Position numbers and translations under genes: made by a program
Part shown: piece after piece, positions 7,737-17,460 of the stretch
Layout: each line of letters opens with the position of its first letter
Position numbering within the stretch: position 1 is the stretch's first letter
The notes under the pieces: generated by a model
What the model was told of the DNA's origin: nothing
Database searches by the model: none
Seen by the model: the letters and a program-made list of their open reading frames with translations, nothing else
Assembly: GCA_030407315.1 (NCBI GenBank)
Contig: JALQPE010000686.1
Location: forward strand, 1-21,379
From: Asparagopsis taxiformis
Taxonomy: Eukaryota > Rhodophyta > Florideophyceae > Bonnemaisoniales > Bonnemaisoniaceae
Length of the DNA: 21,379 nt
Reading direction: 5' to 3'

Positions 7737-9260
7737 TCAATCTTCCTCATCAAGGAAAACTTCAACGTAGCTTTCACTCCCATCTTCTTCATTTCCATGT
7801 CCGCTATCCTCCTCAAACGCGGTACTACGCTGTTCCAAGTGTTGTTCATCGAATTTTTCGTTAGTAATTGTCAGTACATCTTCGCAGAGATGCCTCTTAC
7901 AGATTCGCTCACTCGGCAACATCGCCTTTCCTAATTGTTTGAGCTCGTCTTGTACACTTTCTTCGAAGGTCTGACCTGATTGTACCTTGAAAATTCCTAG
8001 AATCCCGGAAGCGATTGCATAGACAAATCTGAGTGAATTGCAGGAACGTCGCAGGAAAACCATTCTACTCGTGCATTGAAGGAAAGCAATTGCAGTGTTC
8101 AGGGCTACCTCCAGGATATTGATTCTCCTTCGAATCATCCTTTTGGCCACACATCCCGATATCTCGACTTCGTACTGAATGATGACAACCATCTCTTTCC
8201 GCTCAGCGATGAATTGTATCAAGATCTCGGAATTCTTGTCATCCACAACTTTCCGTTCCTCAGGCCTTAGATTTCCGTTGGTCACACGGGTATCGGGGAT
8301 AACATCCATATCTCGAATGAGATCGTGAGTTGGAAACTCGAAAGTGATAGAGGCGTCCGTTTCCAAGACTAGAGCGAACCCCAGTTCGACAAGGAATCGA
8401 TGGCGCACCTGCTCTCTAGACTTGTTCAGGAAACCGAGCACCTTTGTCAGCGCAACTTTCGTAACAGCCAAAGATATTTCACGCTTGCTCAACTGTCCAC
8501 CATTTCCATCTGTTTTCCTCCGCTTCCTAGCCCCTCCGTCAATGCTTCCTGCAGGCTGGTTTCGGCCATCGCCAGTGGCACCATAAACAACTTCTTCGAT
8601 TATTTTGTCCGGAATGTACTTGTTCTCCTTCCAGACGTTGAACGCATTCGAATCGCGTCCAGAGCTCGAGCCTTCCACTGTACGGCCTGTACCCGACTTT
8701 TCCTTCTGAATGTTCCGCAGGAGAGACATCACCACTTGGAATCGAAGCTCGATGTTGTTCTTCCCGGTGTTGGATTGGAACACATCCCTCTTGTCATTGC
8801 TCTGCTTCGCAAACATCATTGCAGAGAGCAACCTGCAACCACGGAGGTCGTAGATTCCTTGGTTGGTGTAAATTGTCGCCCCAGCATCAATCTTGTCAAC
8901 CAGCAAAGGTACAACAGTTCCAAATACTGCACACAGAAAATTGTAAGAAAACGATAGTTCTGCTGACTGCGAGATGCGCAAACGGTCCCTGTCCTTGTCA
9001 GTCATCCCCTTCTTCGAATTGCCCTGACTCTGCTGTAATAAACCATCACAGATGTCTTTCACACCCTGTAATTCCGTTACTATAAACTCGACGCGACTCA
9101 TCAGCTTTTCGATTTGCTGGCGTTGGGACGTTCGATCATCGTCGATTTCATCCATCCTCTCCCCAATACGACGAACTTCCCCAGTCACTGTCCTGAATCC
9201 CTCTCGAATAATCCCTGCTAGGCAGTCATTTGGATTTTCCTCACGACGCTGAGATTCCAT
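7737..9260 (-). CDS. 507-aa protein of unknown function, coiled-coil N-terminus, nuclear signal, acidic tail
   Basis: An intron-free frame with a good start context (AAG before the ATG, G after). Residues about 15-75 are a predicted amphipathic coiled coil (GFRTVTGEVRRIGERMDEID..., EKLMSRVEFIVTELQGV). Residues 100-185 form a helical, hydrophobic segment (FSYNFLCAVFGTVVPLLVDK). A basic cluster, ARKRRK (244-249), is a likely nuclear localisation signal within a glycine-rich linker. Residues 257-420 hold an alpha/beta region (KREISLAVTKVALTKVLGF..., FLVELGFALVLETDASITFEF, MVVIIQYEVEISG), and the last 30 residues are strongly acidic. I do not recognise a family. The gene converges on the 462-aa gene and lies beyond the right palindrome pair, so it may or may not belong to the methyltransferase unit. 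Confidence 0.78.
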   Translation of the reverse strand: MESQRREENPNDCLAGIIREGFRTVTGEVRRIGERMDEIDDDRTSQRQQIEKLMSRVEFIVTELQGVKDICDGLLQQSQGNSKKGMTDKDRDRLRISQSAELSFSYNFLCAVFGTVVPLLVDKIDAGATIYTNQGIYDLRGCRLLSAMMFAKQSNDKRDVFQSNTGKNNIELRFQVVMSLLRNIQKEKSGTGRTVEGSSSGRDSNAFNVWKENKYIPDKIIEEVVYGATGDGRNQPAGSIDGGARKRRKTDGNGGQLSKREISLAVTKVALTKVLGFLNKSREQVRHRFLVELGFALVLETDASITFEFPTHDLIRDMDVIPDTRVTNGNLRPEERKVVDDKNSEILIQFIAERKEMVVIIQYEVEISGCVAKRMIRRRINILEVALNTAIAFLQCTSRMVFLRRSCNSLRFVYAIASGILGIFKVQSGQTFEESVQDELKQLGKAMLPSERICKRHLCEDVLTITNEKFDEQHLEQRSTAFEEDSGHGNEEDGSESYVEVFLDEED

Positions 9261-9582
9261 CTTCCGTCAAACTTCGCCTCTCGTTCCAATCGCAGAGTGT
9301 CACTCCAAACGCTTTTCCTGCAACGAGAATGCTAGCAATAGTAACAAATAATGCCAACTACTCTACTCATATCCTCGGAAAACGACCGATTTTCTCCTAC
9401 CTTTTTTGTAACGGTCATTTCCATGTGACCATGCATCCTCTACACTTCTCACTACTAGTAGCTTCAGAATAGTTTCCTCTCTTCTCTACTTGAACTCACA
9501 TGCGAACACATTGTACAACCCTATCCTGGACAACTATTGCAACATTGAATCTCAGAAAATACCAATCACCAATTACTATCAA
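9261..9582. other. Upstream region of the 507-aa gene
   Basis: No gene is recognisable. It presumably contains the promoter of the minus-strand 507-aa gene; I see no clear core promoter motif. Confidence 0.35.
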
Positions 9583-9918
9583 GGCAGTACTTGCAGGCAG
9601 TACAATTCACTGCCGGAGCCAGTATATTTTACTGCCTGATTCTAATGCCAGGTCATTTGCCAGGGCAGTACTGTACGGCAGTACATTCCATTGCAGAAAT
9701 CATCAAAAATCACTGCATTGCACTACTGCCCTGTGGTACCAGCAAAAATTACTAGAATTTGCTATCGTACAGTACTGCATTCTGCTACATACCGTACTGC
9801 CAGGAAATTTTGTATTTTACTGCCTGCGGCACTAGAACTGAAAAAATTAAAATAGTAATTTTACTGCCTCAGGCACTACATTGCTCAGGCAGTGATTTTT
9901 ACTGCCTCAGGCAGTAAA
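9583..9918. repeat. Cluster of TACTGCC/GGCAGTA motifs in both orientations
   Basis: GGCAGTA occurs at 9583, 9596, 9664, 9677 and 9910; TACTGCC at 9630, 9724, 9795, 9818, 9862 and 9900; shortened forms occur at 9609 and 9888. The last pair forms a perfect odd palindrome at 9898-9918 (arms TTTACTGCCT and AGGCAGTAAA around C). Spacing is irregular, so this is not a simple tandem repeat. It lies between the 507-aa gene's upstream region and the truncated end of the Gypsy element, and could be a binding-site cluster or remnant foldback DNA. Confidence 0.85.
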
Positions 9919-9952
9919 TTTACTACATTTTTTGATCTCAAACTCAGTAGGT

Positions 9953-10200
9953 TTGTAGCAGCGCGCATCCTATTTGGTACGCGGACGCGTCCGTGTCCAC
10001 GTGTAGGATTTACCTAGCTTGCGTAGTGCTAGTATCGGTGGCTTGATCATGACCTCCTTGAGGGCAGTGACGCGCATTGTTGCTCCTCAGTGGGAGGTTC
10101 TTTCCCGAACTTAGGGATGTTGTCTTTGGTCAGCATTTCGTTTAAGGGTGGGAAATTGCCACGTATCCTTTAATGAATCGGCGGAAGACTCCGCAACTTC
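9953..10200 (-). pseudogene. Gypsy RT connection and RNase H N-terminal fragment
   Basis: In frames shifted relative to the RT, the minus strand reads the connection domain (NEMLTKDNIPKFGKEPPTEE) and then VDTDASAYQIGCALLQ at 9953-10000. The latter is the start of a Gypsy RNase H with its first catalytic Asp. Coding similarity stops abruptly after it, about 35 bp from the TACTGCC/GGCAGTA cluster. Confidence 0.8.
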
Positions 10201-11054
10201 AAGAAGGAGCGCATCTGCGTGGGAGTTTGGGAAAGACCGCATTGGCGATTGCCGCGGTGGCGTTTTGTGCGACGGCTAGTTTGCCGGGCATCACGACATG
10301 ACCAAGGTAGTCAACCTTCTTTTCGAAGAATTGACACTTTGTCAACTTTAAGGTGACCCCTGCCTTCCGTAGGAGAGAGAGGACCTGGTCCACATGGTGG
10401 AGGTGTTCCGCTTCGTCCCGGGAGAATACGATCACATCGTCTAAGTATATCAGACAAGTCTGCCAGCGAACGCTGCTCAATATGATATCGATAGCACGTT
10501 GGAACGTGGCCGGAGCATTCTTCAAGCCAAAAGGAAGGCGTTTGAAACGGTATGTTCCCAAGTGGGAGGTAAACGCCGTCTTGTCACGGTCGTCCTGTGC
10601 AACGGGTATCTGCCAGTACCCAGAGTTACAATCCAAGGTAGTGAATACCTGAGCATCTCCGAGGGAGTCAATACAATCATCCATTCGTGGAAGGGGGTAC
10701 ACATCATTGACAGTGATGTCGTTAAGAACCCTATAGTCGACGCAAAAGCGTAATTTACCATCCTTCTTCGGGACAGTACAACGGGCTAGCCCATTCGGAG
10801 GTCGAAGGTTCGATCACTCCTTTTTCCAGCATGCTGGTAATTTCCTTACGCGCAATCTCTCGTCGAGCGGGTCCCATCCGATAGGGTTGTTGCCGCCTGG
10901 GCTTGCTCCCTTCCATAATATCGATTCGGTGTTCCGTAGCACGGATATCTCCCAGGGATCCATCCCACATAGACTCGTGGTGAGACAACATTTCGAGGAT
11001 GCTCTCCCGTAACGGGGCTTGACCAAGATGGTCTAGAGAGACTTCTTGCTTCAA
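10199..11054 (-). pseudogene. pol: Gypsy reverse transcriptase (frameshifted)
   Basis: The N-terminal part (10755-11054) reads HRIDIMEGSKPRRQQPYRMG and VIEPSTSEWASP. After a one-base frame change near 10785 it continues FCVDYRVLN, YPLPRMDDCIDSLG, FTTLDCNSGYWQIP (first catalytic Asp), PFGLKNAPATFQR and CLIYLDDVIVFS (the YxDD catalytic pair), then KCQFFEKKVDYLGHVV. These are the standard RT blocks of Ty3/Gypsy. Further frame loss occurs near 10240, where a false tail ends at 10199. Catalytic residues are present, but the frame is not intact. Confidence 0.9.
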
Positions 11055-11056
11055 GC

Positions 11057-12072
11057 TTAATGGTCGAGTGGCATCAGCCTCAGTCCCCTGAGGAGAGTGG
11101 TTGCCACAGGGAAGGCTTGTTGGGAGGAGGTCGGACGGCGGAGAGCCATGGGGCGCATCGGCCGTTCGGGCGCCCGAAGGGCGTAGCCTATGACTGTTCC
11201 TTTTGGGAGGTACTTGTCGGACATACCGAAGTTAGTTAAGATAGTTAGGAATTCCTGTCGCGGGATGACTTCCTTAACCCATTTGGGATGGAGACTCGGT
11301 GTCGTTGAAGGATCCGATCTCTCGGGATGAGTATACTCAAGCCGCCGCCGGCGCACACGACAGTGGTTGTTACTTGACTTAGCGGGGGAATAGTCACACT
11401 GTGTGATAATCGAATGCCGTGAGACTGGCGGCCTAGGTTAATCCCGTTAGAGGGTCGCGAGGCATCCACGTAGCACGAGAGAGCGGGGGATGTTTTACGT
11501 ACAGACGACATCACTAGGATAGCTATCGAGCCGCCGTCGTGAATATCGATTCGTTGGGCCCGGCACCTAATTGCGTCTACGTGGTTATTCATTGCCCCAG
11601 TTCCCAAGATGAGGGTACGGCCAATCTAGGCGCGACGAAGAATTCTTCCTCAAAGGATTTGTAGCCTAACTGTAGAGTCAGTTTGATCTTGCCAGTTTAT
11701 CCGCAGAGGGTTGCCGTTGGCATCGGCCAATTGTGGAACTTTTCCCGTCGGGACTTGAAACTGTTCCCAGTTGCTGGGTAAGCTCCTTTCGTGGATGACC
11801 GATGGTCCGGACCCGGTGTCTATCACCATACGCATAGGCGTGAGGACTGACGGATCGAGTCCGATGGATCCCATTACTACGTAATGGGCGGCCTTAAGCA
11901 AGCATGAGGCTCTCGGCCTTTTTGGTCGAGTCCCTGTGGGGGAGCCCGAGTGGTTTGGTGTCTGGAAAGGCAGTTGTTCCCCGAAGGGATAGACCTTTGC
12001 CTGTGGAGGTAGTTGTGGTGAGATGTCCACTGAATAGCGTAATCGCTCCACCTCCTGACGGGAGTGCGACAC
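11057..12072 (-). pseudogene. Gypsy aspartic protease and linker (frameshifted)
   Basis: The segment 11650-12072 includes MRMVIDTGSGPSVIHE, the retropepsin DTG active site, followed by QLADANGNPLRI. In a different frame (11245-11607), GTGAMNNHVDAIRC and RIDIHDGGSIAI match the second half of retropepsin, and VTTTVVCAGG follows as the protease-RT linker. The frame changes at least twice, so no continuous product is possible as read. Confidence 0.8.
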
Positions 12073-12182
12073 CTCACTCCCCGTCGCTAGTTTTCCGACG
12101 ACGTTTCGGAGTCGTCGGAGGTTTCTAAGGCGTCGGCAACGTCTTGAGCCGTTACGGAAGATCCGTTACATTCTAAAACGTC

Positions 12183-14026
12183 TCACCTCAGAGGGCCCGG
12201 TTTGGGATGATTTTCGTCATCGGCGAACGCAACCATGCGTGTTGGAGGGTTTGACCGTTGGAGAACGGCCTTAGGGTAATCCCTTTTTCGGTTGAACCGG
12301 TCGGACTGGCGCTGTTGGCGGCGCATGACCTGTTCCGGTTCTTGTTGGTAAGCGTAGTTCGCAAAGGCGAAGTAGGTTCCCACAGAGGGCGGTAGGTAAG
12401 GGCAAGTGTATAGCACGTGCCCCGGTTGGCGACAGCCAGAGCATCTCCAGGTAACAGCCCCTCGGGGATCATAGACTCAGCGAGCTTAAGATGTTCTCCC
12501 GTTAGGGTAGGGGCCTGCATTGGAGCACCCATTGAATTCCCAGAAGGGATAGGTAAAGTCGGCGGTGGGGTCCGCGGTGTCGCGGACGGCTCCCCGGGTA
12601 CGGTGGCGAGCATCGCTTTGCGTTTGCGATCGGCAGTTTCCCGGGTAGGGTAAGCCTTTGGCTTCGCAGGTAGCGAAGCTCGTAGAGAGTCCCCGAGTCC
12701 TTGAGCAAGGTTACGGACAGCGAGAAAGTCTTCTCCGCCGGAGCGGCCGATTGTAACCTTGACGGTGTGCTTAACCTCTGGGCGTAGGCCCTTGAGGTAG
12801 TAGTTGACCAAGTCTCTTTCCGAGAAGACGTTCGCACACAGGAGGGCAGCGTCCTGCAGTCTGTCTGCGTACATAGCTTCATCTTCATCCGGGCCTTGCC
12901 GAATACGCGTCACCGCATCATAGGCGTCCGCCAGACGTTGTCCGTCGCATAGCGAGCCAGAAGGGCGTTAACGGCTTGAGGCCAAGTGATGTGCTGATGC
13001 AGATGGTTGAGAAGCTTGCGCTTTCGCGCCTCGGCGGCGATAAATCGTGGAGGTTCTCCTTCTAGGAAATACTTGAGTAACTTGGTAGCTTCTCCTTCCG
13101 AGACTCCGCATGAATCACATGCATCTTGAAATTCCGCGAGGAACCGGAGGATGTCGATAGGTTCCGTACCATCGAACGGCGTTAGTGACGCATTAAAATT
13201 ACGGATCTTCTCCGTTAGCTTGTATAAGCTTCGTGGTTTCCCCATTGGGGTGTCGGTCGTTAAGGACTTGTTCTTGATCGTAGTACTACCGATAGTCGGT
13301 AGTACCGATAGGAGACCACCTGGTCGAATGCAGGTTCGCGAGCCTTCAGGGGTACTAAGCCTTCTTCAAGAGGTCCTTCCTCATCGTCCCACGACGGGTT
13401 TTTCCGGTTCGATTCCGGTGGCACGGGAGTGTTGTCTCGTGCGAGAGATGTTCCCTGTCTGGGATAGCGACTCAGCGAGGGCGTCCACACGGTCGGACAG
13501 GTGTCGGGTCGCTTCTGCGACTTGATCCAATCGGGGATCTTCTTCTTCCTCCCTACTGGGTGTAGGGTCGGGGGAGTCAGCCGATCGGGTGCGGCGCGAA
13601 GGTACTCCTGTTGTCCTAACGGACTGGAATTAAAGCCGTGAATCGAGAGCTCCTCCAGACGAGTTTCCAAACGGGACACGCGTTTAGCGAATTCGGCTTT
13701 GACCTGCATCCAGGTTTCCGCTAAGAACTCGGCGTCCCGATCTTGGGTGGCTTCTCGGCTGGCGGCCAGCAATTTTGGCTCGACCAATTCCATTACGGTT
13801 TCGACCGTGGCGTCTATGATCTCTGCCCTGCGGTCTTGAACAGTCTTCTCGACGACGGTGCTGAATTCAGCCTTGAACTCTTCCAACCGTTCGTTGAAGA
13901 TCCGGTCAGCCCGATCTTGTAGGGTGTTGATCACCACGCTTCTTCGGCGATCAGAACCGAATCGGATAAGTCACTAGCAGGCGCTATGTCCTCACTAGAG
14001 GGTCCTGTTGTAGGGTTACGAGGCAT
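12183..14026 (-). pseudogene. gag: Gypsy gag (capsid and zinc knuckle), split by frameshifts
   Basis: An ATG at 14026, about 60 bp downstream of the candidate primer site, begins a 31-codon frame (MPRNPTTGPSSEDIAP...). This runs by a one-base shift into a charged coiled-coil region (13260-13937, DRIFNERLEEFKAEF...). The capsid core follows at 12910-13245 (LTPFDGTEPIDILRFLAEFQ, TWPQAVNALLARY). After another shift it continues at 12450-12913 (DEDEAMYADRLQDAALLC, DLVNYYLKGLRPEVKHTV), the retrotransposon Gag signature. A CCHC zinc knuckle, CSGCRQPGHVLYTC, lies at 12402-12443 in yet another frame. At least three single-base frame breaks mark this as decayed. Confidence 0.85.
13284..13302. repeat. 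Small hairpin within gag
   Basis: ACTACCGA, loop TAG, TCGGTAGT: an 8-bp perfect stem at the junction of two gag frames. It is probably incidental. Confidence 0.5.
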
Positions 14027-14086
14027 CGTGGGAGTGATATGAGAAGGGGGAAGTTCTCTCAAAGAGAGTTACCCGAGGGTACAAGG

Positions 14087-14104
14087 TTCTAGGTCGAGAG
14101 ACCA
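14087..14104 (-). other. Candidate primer-binding site of the Gypsy element
   Basis: Read on the minus strand, one base after the candidate LTR end (...GCTACA), the sequence is TGGTCTCTCGACC, beginning with the TGG complementary to a tRNA 3' CCA. Position and start fit a primer site. I cannot name the tRNA. Confidence 0.4.
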
Positions 14105-14105
14105 A

Positions 14106-14567
14106 TGTAGCAGGTAGAAAATCCGCTAGAGCGGCAAACCACCCGACAGGTGTCCCGAGCCTCGGTAGAGGAAGTGGTAGAGCAGATGAACCTTATAGTA
14201 TACCCAGCGGGTAGTCTCGTATGAGAGAAGAGGTCGCTACCCGGAAGGGGTTAGGCGAATAGGAATGCTCACGCTAGGTGCGTATGGATGGAGCGAGTGA
14301 CGTAATCCGTCGAGCTGTTAGCTAACCCTAAGGTTGTCCCTGAGAGGGTTAAACAATAGGTATGCAACACTGTTCCAATGGGTCGTAATTCCACTTGAGT
14401 TTACGTTACTCTAGAAACCGTGCCTACTGGCTATTCCAGTGGCAGTTTTATACTAAGTCTACTGTAAGCTAGGGTTAGTGGTTAGGAATAAATATCCAGT
14501 TAGTGACCAATCAGAACCCAGTTACTGGCGCCCGCCTACCCGCGAGGTTATTGCCAATAGGCTTACA
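14106..14567 (-). repeat. Candidate 5' LTR of the Gypsy element (462 bp)
   Basis: On the element strand it starts TGTAAGCC and ends GCTACA, so it has TGTA...TACA ends. It contains TATAAAA (14446-14452) about 115 bp from its start and lies directly next to a TGG primer-site candidate and 80 bp from the gag ATG. The other LTR has been lost, so the boundaries cannot be checked by comparison. Confidence 0.5.
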
Positions 14568-14601
14568 TTGTAATGTATGGCTGATCAGCCTAAGTTAAAA
14601 T

Positions 14602-15060
14602 TTGCCACTTGTGGGGTCTTGTCCGGGGCCGATAGGCCCGAGTGGGGTATTTGCAGCCTTGCGCTTGTCCCAATTACAGGAAACACGCCCAGTTGGCTGG
14701 TGCCTTGTGATTGGCACATCCCTTAAGTGGGTACCCAATAGGGAAGCGACACGCTCAGATTGGGAGGAACGCCAGGCGGTACGACACTTTTTGGGAACAT
14801 GGGAGGGGGAGGAGGTGCACAAGGACCCTGGGAACCGGCAGCTGTGGAGTCCCATTGTCAATACAGGGGACGATTAAACAGATGAGAAGAACCGGAATGA
14901 GGGAGGGCTCGCTTCACGTCTACGCGCCACTGCCTGGTTGACTATGCCGAGAACGATGAGACGCATATCGACCGGTTCAAGTTTGTGACGCGGCGAGCCC
15001 TGCTGGATGTGTGGTTGGGAATCCTTGGTCCGGCTGATAGGGCTGGAGGAGTGCGGTTTA
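14602..15060 (+). pseudogene. Frame-broken 5' region of the oxygenase-like gene
   Basis: Coding-like sequence moves through three frames: NRQLWSPIVNTG (frame of 14602), then TIKQMRRTGMREGSLHVYAPLPG (ends 14941), then VDYAENDETHIDRFKFVTRRALLDVWLGILGP (about 14940-15050). After that it returns to the frame of the 255-aa gene. The pieces read sensibly end to end, which suggests one gene with single-base breaks, or unrecognised tiny introns or assembly errors. Confidence 0.45.
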
Positions 15061-15774
15061 CCGGGAGAAAAACTTGTCATGCCGGCATCTGGGGGACGGT
15101 TTTTGATAACGGGAAAGGGGTGTCCTCGGCAGGTCCCACACAATGATTTCCCTGTTCCTCCTCGCGACCGCAAAGATCAACTTCCGGGTTACTTTGTTAT
15201 TGCCAACGGAGATGACCCATTCCCTATCTGGGTGTGTCCAGGGTCCCACAAGTACGTCTTTTCCAAAGCGCTGGAATTAGATATGTACGCCAAGACGATG
15301 AAGCTGAAGAAGGTAATCGTTCCGCCACGTTCAGTCTTCATCGGTCACGGCCATGTACAACATGCCGGGGCAGGGCATGTCGACAGAGTTGTGTCACACA
15401 CGACAACGAGGTATCACACGTATTTCAGGAATGTGTCGTATCCGATTCCCGACAATGTTTCGTTTGGTTTCATCAGGCGGTTGGGATTCGAAGAAGAAGT
15501 AATCGCCAATGCTCCGCGCCGGTCTGCCAGGCAAAGTCAACCGGCACCTGTCAATGTTCGCCACAAGACAGTTGTTCCCATCCCGGTCAAGAAAGATCGT
15601 AGGCCGAAGACAGGGCAGCTCGGAATGATGCGGATGAAGACGACAGAATCTCGCAAGGATATAATGCACACACCGAGTGGGGCCCCGGTAGTGCCTCTTC
15701 TACCGGGAGAACCTGGATATCTAATTCACTATTATAGTGAGGACGAAGAGGAAGAACAGTTTTCCGACGGCTAG
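15007..15774 (+). CDS. 2-oxoglutarate/Fe(II) dioxygenase-like protein (PhyH/cupin-type fold), 255 aa
   Basis: Residues about 30-150 have the layout of a double-stranded beta-helix 2OG/Fe(II) oxygenase. GCPRQVPHNDF holds an HxD metal pair (H45, D47); PGYFVIANGD and FPIWVCPGSHKYVF follow; IVPPRSVFIGHGHVQHAGAG holds the distal histidine (H116 or H119); and RYHTYFRNV holds an arginine (R135) placed to bind 2-oxoglutarate. The tail (165-255) is basic, then strongly acidic (SEDEEEEQ), with RRSARQSQ and KKDRRPK clusters. The first 25 residues are probably not genuine N-terminus: a better continuation lies upstream in another frame, so either this start is artificial or the gene is decayed. It lies just outside the Gypsy LTR, on the opposite strand. 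The substrate cannot be deduced; members of the wider superfamily act on small molecules, proteins or nucleic acids. Confidence 0.65.
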   Translation: MCGWESLVRLIGLEECGLPGEKLVMPASGGRFLITGKGCPRQVPHNDFPVPPRDRKDQLPGYFVIANGDDPFPIWVCPGSHKYVFSKALELDMYAKTMKLKKVIVPPRSVFIGHGHVQHAGAGHVDRVVSHTTTRYHTYFRNVSYPIPDNVSFGFIRRLGFEEEVIANAPRRSARQSQPAPVNVRHKTVVPIPVKKDRRPKTGQLGMMRMKTTESRKDIMHTPSGAPVVPLLPGEPGYLIHYYSEDEEEEQFSDG

Positions 15775-16499
15775 ATATCTTAACAACAATACTTTAGCAA
15801 ACAATTATCGAGAATATAATCATCTCCTTTATCACTTTCAATCTATGAACCTACTATAATGTACTTCCGTTCCATGCTTTCAAACTAGATTGTCCATTCC
15901 CTCGTGGGTTGGAGCATGATTTCCAGGACGATTCCCTCACATCTCTAGACTCGATGGTCTATGCTAGAAATAGCAGAACAATTGGGTTTGTACGTGCTTC
16001 ATAGCCTACTTGCTTCTGGTAATGGGTGGACGTGCACGATACACGATCAACCTGAAATGGACGTCCGGTGGATGTCCACCTCAGATGCATTGCTGGCCAG
16101 CCCAGAAATTCTAAAATTTCCGAAAGATCAATTTGGTGGCCCAGCATCTCGTGTGCCGAAAATTCCCGCAGTCACTTCTGATATACTATATCGTAGTAGT
16201 AGTAGTCTAGACGTGTTTCGCACTTGTACGCATCAGGGAAGGCTGCACGGAAGGTTGAGACTACGCTACTTGTGTACCGCGTCGTCTGAAATAGCGAGTA
16301 GTGTTTGTTGTATAGTTGTGGAGTATGCGTCTAGTGGTTTGTAAAGCTTGCAGAACGGGATAGGGATGTGGGTGGCCCTATTTTATGAATACATGAGTAC
16401 CAATATTCAGGGGTGACAAAGCGGAAAGGCATAGGCTCATACATGTTTGAGATTGCATAGTGGAGAAAATATTTACATCGAAATTTACATGGAGCTGAT
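15775..16499. other. Gene-free stretch with GGACGTCC motifs
   Basis: No convincing gene. It contains a short TAG microsatellite (about 16193-16206) and, at 16057-16080, ATGGACGTCCGGTGGATGTCC, which belongs to the inverted-repeat pair described below. Confidence 0.5.
16056..16130 (+). repeat. Left copy of an imperfect inverted-repeat pair
   Basis: Its reverse complement (TCGGAAATTTTAGAATTTCTG...GGTGGACAT...CGGACGTCCAT) aligns with gaps to 17519-17593 (TCGAAATTTTTGAATTTTCTG...GGTGGACAT...CGGAAGTCCAT). The GGAC-rich end faces outward in both copies. They may be the terminal or subterminal repeats of an approximately 1.5-kb element. Confidence 0.45.
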
Positions 16500-17210
16500 G
16501 GAGGTTTTAAGGATGACGTTTGAGAGGAAGAAATTCTTCTGTGGTATGAGGATGTGTTCTGTGGGGGGATGGAATTTTGGGATGGTACAGGGGGAGGTGG
16601 AAATGTACGGAGTGCGGGTTTAGATTGGAGTGTGATTCGGAGAGGAGTGCCGACAAGCATATTATGGGGATTGGGGAGACGCTGCGGGGTGTTGGGGTAG
16701 TGAGGGCGGAGGAGGTGTTTAGGTGGGACCGTAGGAGGGTGCGGTTGAAGGCGCCGAGAGGAGGGGGTTTTAGGAAAGTGAGGAGAAAGAGGGGGAGGGG
16801 GTAGCGTCTGTTCTGGCTGTGGTGAGTGGGGATGTGATGGTGAAGAAGGGGGTTATTGTATTTAGGGAGGGAGGGGAGTGGGAGGATGGGTGCGAAGTGG
16901 AAGGTTGATATGTGGTTCAGAGCGGGGAGGTTTCTGGGGAGACGGCGGGGAGCGGGAGCGTGGGCCGGTGGTGGTGGTGGTGTATACGGTATCGAAGATG
17001 CGGATGGCGTGGGGGCATGTAGCAGGTGAGGGAGGGAGGGGTGGAGCAGGTCGGGTACGGGATGGGGAGTGAGAGGTTTTGGAAGAGTAAGCTGCAGGGG
17101 AAGTTTGTGTAGAGGGCGAAGGAGAGGGGTTGAGGGTAGAGGAGAGAGGGTATTGAAGAACAATACGTTTCAAAGGTGATGGGGGAGAGCATGGTCGAGG
17201 AGATAGGGGG
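16500..17210. other. Purine-rich (G-rich plus strand) stretch, possible decayed coding DNA
   Basis: The plus strand is strongly enriched in G and A, so minus-strand frames read as Pro/Ser/His-rich low-complexity products, which I discount. On the plus strand, 16577-16804 reads WKCTECGFRLECDSERSADKHI, with a Cys-x2-Cys pair. In another frame nearby, VASVLAVVSGDVMVKKGVIVF follows. These look like remnants of a protein-coding region broken by frameshifts. I cannot assign a family. Confidence 0.3.
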
Positions 17211-17460
17211 TGTTTTTGCCCTATTCTGAGGTATTATGAGGACTGGTTATACGAAATCTGTACGGTAGAGCAGAAAAGTAGGTATGGAATGGAGGTGTGC
17301 ACCGTGGAAGCGGGGATAGGTAGCTGAAAATGCGTGCTAGAGTGGTATTGGGGGTGTTTGAGGTACAGTACGGGGAGGTGAGCACCAACAGGAAGGGGGT
17401 GTGAGCGAGAGGATGAAAAATTAAAGACGAAATTGGAGTCGACCGACAAGGAAAAATAGA
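17211..17460. other. Gene-free stretch
   Basis: Nothing recognisable beyond continued purine bias. Confidence 0.4.

Larger units (their letters stand above)
9953..14567 (-). mobile_element. Truncated, degenerate Ty3/Gypsy LTR retrotransposon
   Basis: On the minus strand, from right to left: candidate LTR (14106-14567), primer-binding site, gag, protease, reverse transcriptase and the first part of RNase H. The order protease-RT-RNase H and the RT motifs place it in Ty3/Gypsy. Each coding part is broken by single-base frameshifts, and the element stops inside RNase H at about 9953, with the rest of RNase H, integrase and the 3' LTR missing. It is therefore not autonomous. Its RT is related to, but clearly distinct from, the second element at 17767-21379. 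Confidence 0.9.

Noticed and set aside
16577..16804. A zinc-finger gene from CTECGF...DKHI.
   Set aside because: Only one Cys pair and one distant His, no second finger, and the frame degenerates into Arg/Gly-rich sequence. Listed only as a possible remnant.
16507..17192. Minus-strand frames rich in Pro, Ser and His.
   Set aside because: They are the complement of a G/A-rich plus strand; composition alone explains them.
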